Shown here one piece after another: positions 33,407 to 44,570 of a DNA stretch of 64,000 nt. A program made the translations under genes and the position numbers. Under the pieces are notes generated by a model that was given only the letters and a program-made list of their open reading frames with translations, was not told the DNA's origin and did not search any database. This DNA is from Cordilura impudica (lineage: Eukaryota; Arthropoda; Insecta; Diptera; Scathophagidae). The stretch spans positions 300,642,844-300,706,843 of the forward strand of contig OY821517.1 of the NCBI GenBank assembly GCA_963682025.1. The letters run 5' to 3'. The stretch's first letter is position 1. The number at the start of each line of letters is the position of its first letter.

Positions 33407-33930
33407 CAGAAGGATCAGTCAATACCATTTTGAAAAATTTTTTGGACATCTAAGCCGTCAAATATCGATTGATTCTACAAAGTTTTTTCAAGAAACGGCA
33501 TCTTAATAATATATCTGAAACAATAATTTTTAACTATCAGATCACATCAATACGGCTGATAAGACTTAGGTCATTAACTACATCCCTAACATAATCGACC
33601 AATCAGGCGAATATCGTAAAATTTGAAGTAAGACAGAAAAGATCACACCGAAGTCGTTAAAAATTAAGGTAATGATTATCGTGGTTTGGTGCATTATGGA
33701 TTTTCTCCGGTGGGCCAAATTGTTAATCACAATAATGCACCGCCTCGCAATGCATTGGTTCTCATATTGTTCGATAACCACCGTATTCGCCTGACATAGC
33801 AGGATGTGACTTCTGGCTATTCAATTCACTGAAAAGAACATTCTATGGACACCGTTTTGAATCGAGGAGATAAAAGCCGAATTTTGATTTAAAAACCATT
33901 CCAGAAATCCACCTTGACAACTATTAATAG
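33407..33930 (+). pseudogene. mariner transposase, C-terminal part
   Basis: The frame resumes as AEGSVNTILKNFLDI, then IDSTKFFQKRHLNNISE. Further on comes the signature PPYSPDIAGCDFWLFNSLKR and HRFES, with the D34D-type last Asp in CDFWLF. It matches the N-terminal part at 27757-27971, so one mariner copy was split by copia. Stops and frameshifts abound. Confidence 0.75.
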
Positions 33931-35640
33931 GGTTGGAAAAAACATAAATGAATTGTATTGGATTCTATGATGAATTCTAAACAAAAGTCCAGTTTCTTCA
34001 ACAACTAAAAAGTTTACTTTTCAACTTTTTGTTTCAAAATTGTATTGTGTCTTATAAAATTTGAATCGCTAAAACCGACTCTGCAACAGAGTTGGAAAAA
34101 AAAAATAAACAAATGACATTTGGGTCTGTTGCCAGAACGTCTTGGAATGCCACATCTTCACATGAATTTGTTTATCATGTCATTAATATATGTATATACT
34201 TACGTCACATCTGACTTTGATAACAGTTGCGATGATACTGAATCAGTTGATTTTTTTTACTTTGGCATCAATGTAGCATTTAAAATATATTTTTAAAGCA
34301 AGATAACGGAGAATTTTTTAAAAATGGAAAACAAAAGTCGACTATTCGACTGGGAAGCAAAAATATAAATGCAGTGACTCCGTCTTGAATAAGCGCACTA
34401 CTCGGAGGGAATATTTTAAATGTATTAGATTCAACCTGTATTAGATTCTAGCCACACTAGTAAGAGTCTGTCTATTAATCTGAATTGACACAGTTTAAAG
34501 TTTCGCACTCGTAGAGACTATTTTATACGGTATCCTCTTCTCCAAGTGTACCGCAGCTGTTCGTCGATAGTGATCGTTTTGCTGTACCGTAAACATGAAG
34601 TCTTCTAGCATGTTTACCGATCAGCAAATAACCCTTCAATACAGCCGTAAGTCTAAATACATTTGTCCCTTATACTCCTAGTTTTAAATGAAAATTGGGT
34701 TACGTCTGCCGCGAAGTACTGCAGGTGTTACTCATTCTTCATAAATTTTCCGCTGCTCATAAAATGTACAGGAAGATTCCTGTCCTAATAGTTCCTTGCG
34801 GAGTTACGAAACAAAAATGAAAAGCAGAAACTGTTCTATCCAGTTCGTCTGTCAGTTGAACAATATTGCCTATTGCCCTGTGAAGTTGCGTTAGATGCCC
34901 CGAAATATACTTCAGGAGCAGAACCTGACTTGCCCTTCATTACTGTCAAATTCCATATGACCAGGGATTCATACTGTACTAATCACAGAGAGTATTCTTA
35001 TGGTCAACAGTTCCTCCTTCCATAGTCCTACGAGAAAGGAAGATTTAATGTCAGAGTTAAGGTAGAAAAGGTCACCTGACTGTTGATGCCCCTTAAAATC
35101 CTACATGATGACGTTGTTGCCAGCTTAGCCGCCTGAAAGATAATGTCGTCTTCCAGCAGTCTTTACGTAATTCGTAATCATATTAGAAGACGCCCGCTCT
35201 GACTCAGCAACTTATCTTTTAACCATCAGCAAACGAAAATTGTCAGATTTTGATCTTAGATTTAGAGGTAACCGATTTAAAAGTCTAGCATGTCCATAAG
35301 GTTTCTCTTTCTATGAAATCGAAATTGATAACCGCGATGTACTACTAGCGGAGGTCGCTATTAATTGCATGATAATAGGAATGGTAATGGTAATGCATTG
35401 AGAGCTTCCAAAGCACAGGTTCGAATTGCATCAGATACTACAATGCATTCTGGCCGCTGCATCCTGATTAGTTGGTTAACGACGAACTGCTAGCTCAATG
35501 CTGTATCTTAAATACAACGGCCGTATACATCCATAATACAATTTTTTGGCCTTAAACCACTTTACGGACCGAATGTCTTTTAACTATGTCTTGAAAGCTA
35601 CCGTTGTCTTTCCAACTCCTTGTTCGGTGTCCGATAGATC
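33931..35640. other. Unassigned region with a coding-like segment at 34792-35018
   Basis: From 34792 to about 35018 a plus-strand frame stays open for about 75 codons. It includes LFYPVRLSVEQYCLLPCEVA, DAPKYTSGAEPDLPFITVKF and DSYCTNHREYSYGQQF. After a TAG it continues SYEKGRFNVRVKVEKVT. Composition is protein-like and not repeat-like, but I recognise no family. It could be a decayed transposon or host gene fragment. The rest of the stretch shows no feature. Confidence 0.35.
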
Positions 35641-36500
35641 ATTTCACCCTATTTTTTCTTTTAGATTTTTGCATTTCTTAAAGCGGGTTCTGAATTTTTT
35701 CAAATTTTTTGGATGTCGGTACGGGGTCGCTGAAATCGATTTTTATCAAAAAAAATTATTGTCAGAAAATCGAATAAATCAATGTCAAAGATTACTAGCA
35801 TATTAACAACAATTATCAGCGGTCAGTAATTCGAACCTCAATTACTCTAGAAATTGATAATGTTTGGACTTAAAATCCAATTGTTTTCTGTATATCTTCG
35901 AACTACCTTTAATTTAAGCGCCCCGGTAGGTGAGTAAGTAGCGTGCTCGCCTACCATGCGGGGATCGTGGGTTCGATTCCCACCAGAGGCTTTGGTCTGT
36001 CGCTGCAAAAAAAAAAAAAAAAAAATTAACACACTACTCTCTCTTTCCTCCTTCCTATATCTATATCTTTCCTGAGATCAACACAATGCACTGCATCTGT
36101 AGGGGCATCCCCTGAGTGTTGATTAATTAAAAAAAAAAAAAAAAAATTTTAACTCCATCATAAAATTTTCATATATTAGAAATAAAATGATTTTGTTTTA
36201 TTTATTTGAATATTTCTTCTAAAGGGAAAAGAGACATATCTAACGGATTAAAGTAATTGAGGTTTGAACGTGGGAAATAATGAATTATTTATTTTATGGT
36301 CATCAAATAATAATAATTTTTACCGCGTATAAGTAGGCTAGTATTCTTCGGAATTGATTTATATGATTTGTGAAAGCAAAGCACGAGGGACAAATAATTT
36401 AATTTTATCCTAATTTTTGGGATAAAATCGATTTCAGCGACCCCGTACTGAACTTCAAAAATCTCAAACATCTTTTGGGCATTTATATTCCGCTTTAATA
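35640..36500. repeat. Inverted pair of GGGGTCGCTGAAATCGATTT motifs
   Basis: GGTACGGGGTCGCTGAAATC at 35718 and its inverted partner GATTTCAGCGACCCCGTACT near 36430 lie in ~80-bp similar arms. Both arms also share an AAAGCGG block. A third copy of the motif is at 28-60. A SINE (35920-36147) lies between the arms. Confidence 0.5.
35920..36147 (+). mobile_element. tRNA-derived SINE, copy 2, with a different 3' body
   Basis: The head GCGCCCCGGTAGGTGAGTAA with B box GGTTCGATTCC and GGTCTGTCGCTGCAAAA is shared with the other copies. After a poly-A the 3' part differs (ACACTACTCTCTCTTTCCTC ... GCATCTGTAGGGGCATCCCC) and ends in a second poly-A. This is either a subfamily with another tail or two joined inserts. 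Confidence 0.75.
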
Positions 36501-36724
36501 TAAGCAAAAATAAAAAAAAAATGAAAAACTAGTATGAGTGTTAAAATGATGTCCTCCACCTGGGTTTTACGTTTACATTAATATTTGGCCTTATTGCACA
36601 AATCTAAACAAAATATTGAAAAAGTAAACATTTTAAAAAACTTAATAGTAAATAGGCACATTTTGGCACAATAAGCCTAAAACCTAAAGAGAAGCCAAAA
36701 AAATCTTAACACAAATCTAAGGTT
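36148..36724. other. AT-rich spacer
   Basis: No gene; it contains the right-hand motif arm of the inverted pair near 36419-36500. Confidence 0.4.
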
Positions 36725-38422
36725 AACAAGTGAGAAAATTATAGTCGGTCTAGACCGACTATACGATACCCTATACCATGCGGTTACAAACCCTATCTCT
36801 TAGGCCCAACTAACTGGACATAGAAATTAAGCAAAAACCAAATTTGAGTGGGATTTTTATTAATTTTTTTGGCTGCAGATATGAAAAAGTTCATATCGGA
36901 TGATATATCTATATGGGGACTAGGTCCAAAAATGGACCGATCCTGATCATGTTTGGTAAAGTCTCTTGTACTTTGCAAAAATATATACAAACAAAATTTG
37001 AGAAGAATCAGTGCAATATTTTTGTTTTTTAATAGATTTAAGTGAAGATCGGGAAGCAGCTCTATATGGGGCCAAAGGGATCATTTTTGGACCACTCACT
37101 AATGGATGTAATGAACGCATACAAACCCAATTTTAGTAAGATCTATATGACAATTTGGATCTTATGGGAATTTATGTCGATATCATAGAGGTAATTTGTA
37201 TGGGGGCTAGGTCTGAACATAGACCGATTCTCACCAATTTCAATAGCGTTCATCCCATGGCCGATAAAAGCTTACATACCAAATTTCATCAAACTATATT
37301 CATATTTGCGACCTGCAGTTTGATTACAAGGTTTACATGGACACACAGACGGACGGACGGACGGACGGACGGACGGACGGACGGACATTGTTAAATCAAC
37401 TCAGAAAGTGATTCTGATTCGATCGGTATAATTAAAGATGGGTCTAGGTCAAATATTTTTGGTTGTTACAAACAGCAGCACAAAGTCATTATACCCAAAC
37501 CACATAGTGGTATAGGGTATAAAAATCGTACAAGGAAATTTTTATACCCTATACCACTATGTGGTTTGGGTATAATGACTTTGTGCTGCTGTTTGTAACA
37601 ACCAAAAATATTTGACCTAGACCCATCTTTATCGTACAAGGAAATTTTTATACCCTATACCACTATGTGGTTTGGGTATAATGACTTTGTGCTGCTGTTT
37701 GTAACAACCAAAAATATTTGACCTAGACCCATCTTTACTTATACCGATCGAATCAGAATCACTTTCTGAGTTGATTTAACAATGTCCGTCCGTCCGTCCG
37801 TCTGTGTGTCCATGTAAAGCTTTTAATCAAACTGCAGGTCGCAAATATGAATATATTTTGATGAAATTTGGTATATAAGCTTTTATCGGCCATGGGATGA
37901 ACGCTATTGAAATTGGTGAGAATCGGTCCATGTTCAGACCTAGCCCCCATACAAATTACCCATATGAAATCGACATAAATTGCCATAAGATCCAAATTGT
38001 CATATAGATCTTACTCAAATTGGGTTTGTATGCGTTCATTACATCCACTAATGAGTAGTCCAAAAATGATCCCTTTGACCCCATATAGAGCTGCTTCCCG
38101 ATCTCCAGTTAAATCTATTAAAAAACAAAAATATTGCACTGATTCTTCTCAAATTTTGTTTGTACATATTTTTGCAAAATACAAGAGACTTTACCAAACA
38201 TGATCAGGATCGGTCCATTTTTGGACCTAGTCCCTTTATAGATATAGCATCCGATATGAACTTTTTCATATCTGCAGCCAAAAAAATAATAAAAATCGCA
38301 CTCAAATTTGGTTTATGCTTATTTTCTATATCGAAGTAGTTGGACCGAAAGATAGGGTCTCTAAACCATGGTATAGGGTATCATATAGTCGGTCTAGACC
38401 GACTATAATTTTCTTACTTGTT
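36725..38422. mobile_element. Inverted dimer of the GTCC-minisatellite TIR repeat
   Basis: Two ~800-bp arms run in opposite directions. The outer ends are AACAAGTGAGAAAATTATAG and its inverted partner. Each contains the self-palindrome ATAGTCGGTCTAGACCGACT (36741 and 38385). Each arm then has CCCTATACCA, a long conserved middle, a GGAC/GTCC run and GGTATAGGGTATAAAA. A ~100-bp segment from ATCGTACAAGG is tandemly doubled at the centre (37526-37629 and following). The long arm ORFs are not credible genes. Confidence 0.78.
37347..37386. repeat. (GGAC)n microsatellite
   Basis: About nine GGAC units; the opposite arm has a shorter GTCC run near 37790-37803. Confidence 0.9.
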
Positions 38423-39228
38423 TAAATTTGAAACAATTAGTTAATATAATCAAAATTTCGTTGTCAAATCGAAAGAAAAATTCAGAAAATCCAGTCTTTA
38501 AAAACAGATGGCTTAATTATATATGTTTAAAAGCAAGAAAAATTGCGTTCGACCTCCTAAAAAATGTATTTAGAAGAACAAAAAATATGCAGGGCAAAAG
38601 GAAATATCAGCAAGCAAAACAACGTTAGGTCTCGGAATGTAATAACTGAAAACAGAGATATTACATACAGCTGAACAATAAAATGAATAATATAAATGAT
38701 TCTAAAAATTAGTGGAAGCTAGCGAAGGAAATAAGAGGTAATTGTTGCAGAGTGGGTTCAAACATATGTATCAGCAGCAGATTTTAAGCAACACTTCCAA
38801 AGTCATAGAGATGATGACTGGCATAGAGATGATGACTTGGACAAAGAAGACATAACAGTAGAGAAATCAAAAAAGTCCTGCAGGTAACTAAACCTAACAA
38901 AGCACCAGGAGCTAATAGAGTTCCCTATGAAACGTTTAAAAACGCTACAGTAGAATTTCTAAATGAATTGTTTAAAGCTTTTAATATCATTTTTGAAACA
39001 GGTAATGTTGGAGAAGAGTTTATGGAAAGTATAGTATTTCCGATTCACAAAAAAGAAGATATAAATAATCCTTGTAACTACAGAGGAATCTCATTTATGA
39101 ATTGTTTGCCTAAGCTACTAATGTGAACTCTTCATTCAATAAATTGGGTTCAAAATCATAACATTTTAAATGAATTCCAAGCTGGGATCAGACCACTATA
39201 TTCTACAGTTGATAACATACTTAATTTA

Positions 39229-39392
39229 GCGGTACGTGAGTAGGTAGCGTGCTCGCCTATCATGCGGGGGTCGTGGGTTCGATTCCCACCAGAGGCTTTG
39301 GTCTGTCGCTGCAAAAAAAAAAAAATTTAAAAAAAAAACTAGCCAAAATTAGATCTGCAGACAAGCAAGCCACTCGGCTTCGCGGAACTAGG

Positions 39393-39429
<37 letters not shown>
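39229..39429 (+). mobile_element. tRNA-derived SINE, copy 3 (inside a non-LTR RT)
   Basis: The head GCGGTACGTGAGTAGGTAGC has lost the CCCC; the B box GGTTCGATTCC is intact. The body TCGGCTTCGCGGAACTAGGC is followed by a poly-A of about 30. It splits the RT just before the FFVDFKAAF block. Confidence 0.82.
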
Positions 39430-39431
<2 letters not shown>

Positions 39432-40347
39432 CTTTCTTTGTAGATTTCAAAGCTGCCTTCGTTAGAGTTCCAAGGGCTGCCTTACCATAAAAGCTGGAAG
39501 TATTAGAAATTTCTACAAAAGTTGTTAGTTTGATACGGAATATATATAGTCACACAAAATCAGCTATTTGGACAGTTAACGAATTATCAGAATCATTTTA
39601 AACATATAATGGTGTTAAGCAAGGGTGTCTTATATCACCTTTGCTATTTACTCTTTATCCGAATAACCTTCATTAGAATTTAGATGGAGGTTTAGGTATT
39701 AATGGCGTTAATGTGCGCTATTACTATATGGAAGCGATATTGTACTATTGGCAGACGACATAAAAGTTATGTTAGAAGTAAAAAGGAAACTTTTTCAGTC
39801 GGTATGTTGATCCATATAGTCATATACTGCTCAGATTTAGGGATGTTGGTTATTTGATGAAGTATATGCCTTGCAGAGGTACTTTTTAACAAGAACTTTA
39901 AAACTGCCGGATTTTACACCGAATTATGCTTAAAACTGGGTAATAAAGGCCGAACTATACTTAAAACTATTTTTGAATATAACCAAAACAGACTTCCCCA
40001 TAAATTATTCTTAATAATACTGAGAAGAAACATATTCTTGGCGGATTAAATAAATAAAATAAATGAATAAATAAGTTTGATATACGTTTGCAAAATGATA
40101 TTATAGCAGAAGAATGGTCTCGGAGAGGTACGTTGCTAAAACTAAAAAAGATTACTGAAATATACGAAAAAGCTTTGAACAGCAGATCTCGATTTTAGAA
40201 ATATCTAAACCATAGCCCAGCTGTTATATTAAAAACGAATTAACTTTACCTCCGATCATAACGATTTTTAAAACCAGGTGTGATATTTTAGTTCTAAAGA
40301 AAAATACCTTCGATAATACGTCAAATAAAACATGCAGCCTTTGTAAC

Positions 40348-40557
40348 ATGAGAGAAGATGAAACTTTAATTCACTTTGTGGTAAAATGCCCCATACTCAG
40401 AGAATTCAGAATAAGATATTTTGGAAATATCTTTTTAAATCAAAACGAATTAATAAATATTTTAAATGGTGAAACACCAAATGGATGGAGAAGATTATAT
40501 AACTATGTAAATAATGCATTAAAGTGCAGAAAGATGATAAGAAATGAATTTATGTGA
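40348..40557 (+). pseudogene. C-terminal zinc-motif piece of the non-LTR element
   Basis: It encodes MREDETLIHFVVKCPILREF through NYVNNALKCRKMIRNEFM. The Cys pair CSLC lies just upstream of the ATG in the same frame, so the ATG is internal. This is the last readable part of the element before the satellite begins. Confidence 0.75.
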
Positions 40558-40632
40558 ATTAAGTCAAAAATACACAAATTGTTGAAAATACAATAACAGA
40601 CGACTTTAAGTCATTGTTATTAACTATATCCC

Positions 40633-43320
40633 ATAAGCGGAAGTCAGAATACATCGAGATATCACTCGGAAATCATTTGTAGCCGATTGTAGTGACCGCT
40701 TATTCGTTTTTTTAGCGGTCACTACAATCGACTACAAATGATTTCCGAGCGAGATCTCGATGAATTCTGACTTCCGCTTAGTTTTCGCGAAACTACAAAC
40801 GAATAAGTGGTCACTACAATTGACTACAAATGATTTCCGAGCGAGATCTCGATGTCTTCTGACTTCCGCTTAGTTTTCGCGAAACTACAAACGAATAAGT
40901 GGTCACTATAAACGACTACAAATGATTTCCGAGCGAGATCTCGATGTCTTCTGACTTCCGCTTAGTTTTCGCGAAACTACAAACGAATAAGCGGTCACTA
41001 CAATCGACTACAAATTATTTCCGAGCGAGATCTCGATGTCTTCTGACTTCCGCTTAGTTTTCGCGAAACTACAAACGAATAAGTGGTCACTATAAACGAC
41101 TACAAATGATTTCCGAGCGAGATCTCGATGTCTTCTGACTTCCGCTTAGTTTTCGCGAAACTACAAACGAATAAGCGGTCACTACAATCGACTACAAATT
41201 ATTTCCGAGCGAGATCTCGATGTCTTCTGACTTCCGCTTAGTTTTCGCGAAACTACAAACGAATAAGTGGTCACTATAATCGACTACAAATGATTTCCGA
41301 GCGAGATCTCGATGTATGCTGACTTCCGCTTAGTTTTCGCGAAACTACAAACGAATAAGCGGTCACTACAATCGACTACAAATTATTTCCGAGCGAGATC
41401 TTGATGTATTCTGCCTTCCGCTTAGTTTTCGCGAAACTACAAACGAATAAGCGGTCACTACAATCGACTACAAATGATTTCCGTGCGAGATCTCGATGTA
41501 TTCTGACTTCCGCTTTGTTTTCGCGAAACTACAAACGAATAAGCGGTCACTTCAATCGTTTACAAATGATTTCCGAGCGAGATCTCGATGTATTCTGACT
41601 TCCGCTTAATTTTCGCGAAACTACAAACGAATTAGCGATCACCACAATCAACTAGATATGATTTCCGAGCTGGATCTCGATGTATTCTGATTTCCGTTCA
41701 GTTTTCGCGAAACTACAAACAAATAAGCGGTCACTGCAATCGACTACAAATGATTTCCGAGCGGGATCTCGATGTATTCTGACTTCCGCTTAATTTTCGC
41801 GAAACTACAAACGAATAAGCGGTCACTACAATCGTTTACAAATGATTTCCGAGCGAGATCTCGATGTATTCTGACTTCCGCTTAGTTTTCGCGAAACTAC
41901 AAACGAAGAAGCGGTCACTATAATTGACTACAAATGATTTCCGAGCGAGATCTCGATGTATTCTGATTTCCGCTTAGTTTTCACGAAACTACAAACGAAT
42001 AAGCGGTCACTACAATCGACTACAAAAGATTTCCAAGCGAGATCTCGATGCATTCTGACTTCCGCTTAGTTTTCGCGAAACTACAAACGAGTAAGCGGTC
42101 ACTACAATCGACTACAAATGATTTCCGAGCGAGATCTCGATGTATTCTGACTTCCGCTTAGTTTTCGCGAAACTACAAACGAATAAGCGGTCGCTACAAT
42201 AGACTACAAATGATTTCCGAGCGAGATCTCGATGTATTCTGACTTCCGCTTAGTTTTCGCGAAACTACAAACGAATAAGTGGTCACTACAATCGACTACA
42301 AATGATTTCCGAGCGAGATCTCGATGTATTCTGATTTCCGGTTGCTTTTTGAAGAACTACAAACGAATAAGAGGTCACTATAATGACTACAAATGATTTC
42401 CGAGCGAGATCTCGATGTGTTCTGATTTCCGCTTAGTTTTCGCGAAACTGCAAACGAATAAGAGGTCACTATAATGACTACAAATGATTTCCGAGCGAGA
42501 TCTCGATGTGTTCTGATTTCCGCTTAGTTTTCGCGAAACTACAAACGAATTAGCGGTCACTGCAATCGACTACAAATGATTTCCGTGCGAGATCTCGATG
42601 CATTCTGACTTGCGCTTAGTTTTCGCGAAACTACAATCGAATAAGCGGTCATTACAATCGACTACAAATGATTTCCGAGCGAGATCTCGATGTATTCTGA
42701 TTTCCGCTTAGTTTTCGTGAAACTACAAACGAATAAGTGGTCACTACAATTGACTACAAATGATTTCCGAGCGAGATCTCGATGTATTCTGACTTCCGCT
42801 TAGTTTTCGCGAAACTGCAAACGAATAATTGGTCACTATAATCGACTACAAATTATTTCCGAGCGAGATCTCGATGTATTCTGGTTTCGGCTTAGTTTTC
42901 GCGAAACTACAAATGAATAAGCGGTCATTACAATCGACTACAATTGATTTCCGAGCGAGATCTCGATGTATTCTGATTTCCGCTTAGTTTTCGCGAAACT
43001 ACAAACGAATAAGTGGTCACTGCAATCGACTACAAATGATTTCCGAGCGAGATCTCGATGTATTCTGGTTTCGGCTTAGTTTTCGCGAAACTACAAACGA
43101 ATAAGCGGTCATTACAATCGACTACAAATGATTTCCGAGCGAGATCTCGATGTGTTCTGATTTCCGCTTAGTTTTCGCGAAACTACAAACGAATAAGTGG
43201 TCACTACAATCGACTACAAATGATTTCCGAGCGAGATCTTGATGTATTCTGACTTCCGCTTAATTTTCGTGAAACTACAAACGAATTAGCAGTCACTACA
43301 ACCAACTACAAATTATTATA
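40633..43320. repeat. 92-bp satellite array, ~28 direct units after one inverted unit
   Basis: The unit begins GCGGTCACTACAATCGACTA and includes GATTTCCGAGCGAGATCTCG, TTCTGACTTCCGCTTAG and TTTTCGCGAAACTACAAACG. Spacing of equal landmarks (40801, 40893) is 92 bp. The array starts with one unit in reverse orientation (40633-40708) facing the first direct unit (40714). Two short palindromes recur per unit, CGAGATCTCG and TTTCGCGAAA. Period 92 is not a multiple of 3, and the ORF at 41401-41598 is an artefact. Confidence 0.93.
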
Positions 43321-43600
43321 GAGCACGAACACAATTTAAAAAAAAAAATCAAAAATATATCGGCTATAACTTTTTTTCCTTGCTACTACAAACGGAAATT
43401 CCTTCACTACAATCAACTACAAATGATTCTCTACAAGAATCAACCATTAGATTTGAGTGCCTTCAAATCCGGGTGATGGGTTTTTTCAAAGTCCTATAAC
43501 TTTTTTTTTAAGCAACTGCAAACGAAATATTTATTACAACAATCAACTGCATACAAAAATTCTTTAAGAATAGCAAAAAAGTCCCGAACTCGGGTGCCAA
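43321..43600. repeat. Decayed satellite units at the right edge
   Basis: CTACTACAAACGGAAATTCC / ACTACAATCAACTACAAATG near 43384-43425 and GCAACTGCAAACGAAATATT / AACAATCAACTGCATACAAA near 43513-43555 resemble the satellite unit. They are strongly diverged, as is common at array edges. Confidence 0.6.
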
Positions 43601-43889
43601 GTTCACAGAGCTTGGTTTTAAACGATCTCCTTTCTTGAGGCGAACAGAAATTAAATTTTGACTTGTCGCTAAAAAAAAAACAGTTTTTCATTTTTCAGGC
43701 GTCCAGTTTTGATATTTTTGTACAAAATGAAGCCTACAAATATTGATATGCTAAGCATTTTAGCGAAATAGAATTGAAATAAATAAGTTCTATCTTTCAG
43801 TGATTTTTATATAAGCCAATAAGGCCTAACGTTTTAATGTAAACAAAACAAATTTATTACATATTTACAACCGATGTTTCGTCAATGCT

Positions 43890-44170
43890 TTGTTGACTAC
43901 CTTTCTGCAAAATATTTGTTAGTGAGCAGTGTTTTTTTTTTTTTGGCTGGCCTGAGGCTTCGGAAACCTGCTTCTAATGTTGAGCGACGAACAGTCCTTG
44001 AATCTATATATAAATCTAACTCATTTAAAATAGTTTTTGGTTATTTAAAATGATATATTTGCACAATTTATACAGTGTGACGGTCTCTCCTTTTATCTGT
44101 CCGTGGTGCTCTTCCCAAATGCAATGTTTTTTACAGATTTTGTTGTTTTATATTTTGTTTATATGTCGAG
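43890..44170 (-). pseudogene. Tc1/Tc3-like transposase scrap (HTH region)
   Basis: The minus strand reads SRTVRRSTLEAGFRSLRPA, the second HTH region of Tc1-like transposases (...TVRRRL...AGL..RRPA). Near 44090-44120 is a weak FGKSTTDR piece. The rest is missing. A possible TIR-like end is GTTGCTTTTGTTCTGACCAA at 44955, but no partner was found. Confidence 0.55.
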
Positions 44171-44192
44171 ATATATAATAGATTTATTAACA

Positions 44193-44570
44193 CTAGCAGA
44201 TTCCAGCCCTCGAAATTCGAGTGCAAATTCTAGGAAATTTTAGTTTTTCATTAAATAAAGACCCTAAAAGTATGCTAATCAATTATAGCCAATTCACAAA
44301 TCAACACAAAAAACAAACTCATTTTTATTACAAACACATTAAAAAATTTAATAAGCACACACATAGCATTGTATAGATTTATGTATGTGTTAGTAGCAAC
44401 TTTAAATGCAATTTACTCAAAATAAAGGAAAAAAATTTTAAAATCTGTAACTCTGCAAAACGGCTAAAAAGAAATACCTTTCAAATAATATACGTTTGGT
44501 CAAAATCGCGATAAAACGGTAGAACAAAACATCGGTCACAAGAAACTGCCTAGCCTATTAATATTATAGT
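44193..44570 (-). mobile_element. Helitron-like non-autonomous element, copy D
   Basis: On the minus strand it ends CTAG (44193-44196), with CTCGAAATTCGAG 12 nt inside. A precedes on the plus strand. The other end near 44570 has lost the terminal TC. It is highly similar to copy A (457-833). Confidence 0.72.

Larger units (their letters stand above)
38430..40560 (+). pseudogene. Non-LTR retrotransposon RT to C-terminus, broken, clade unresolved
   Basis: KPNKAPGANRVPYETFKNAT (38890 on) starts the RT and SIVFPIHKKEDINNPCNYRG follows. ISFMNCLPKLL and FQAGIRP come next, then a SINE (39229-39429). It resumes FFVDFKAAFVRVPRAALP and NGVKQGCLISPLLFTLYPN, with a damaged catalytic stretch around 39718-39765. 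The C-terminal part reads CSLCNMREDETLIHFVVKCP and ends in the open frame 40348-40557. The C-x2-C...H...C tail and KQGC block place it among R1/jockey-type or related non-LTR elements. It is 5'-truncated and frameshifted. Confidence 0.78.

Noticed and set aside
35920..35992. Possible genuine tRNA gene (B box GGTTCGATTCC)
   Set aside because: Four dispersed copies with a common non-tRNA body and poly-A tails show these are SINE heads, and the anticodon position is not standard.
37155..37394. ORF ending in RRTDGRTDGRTDG
   Set aside because: It is a translation of the GGAC minisatellite and the adjacent repeat arm.
41401..41598. ORF within the satellite array
   Set aside because: The 92-bp unit is not a multiple of three, so the frame rotates between units; the ORF is a by-product of the repeat.
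40633..43320. CRISPR-like regular array
   Set aside because: Units are contiguous without unique spacers, and the context is a eukaryotic genome full of retrotransposons; it is a satellite.
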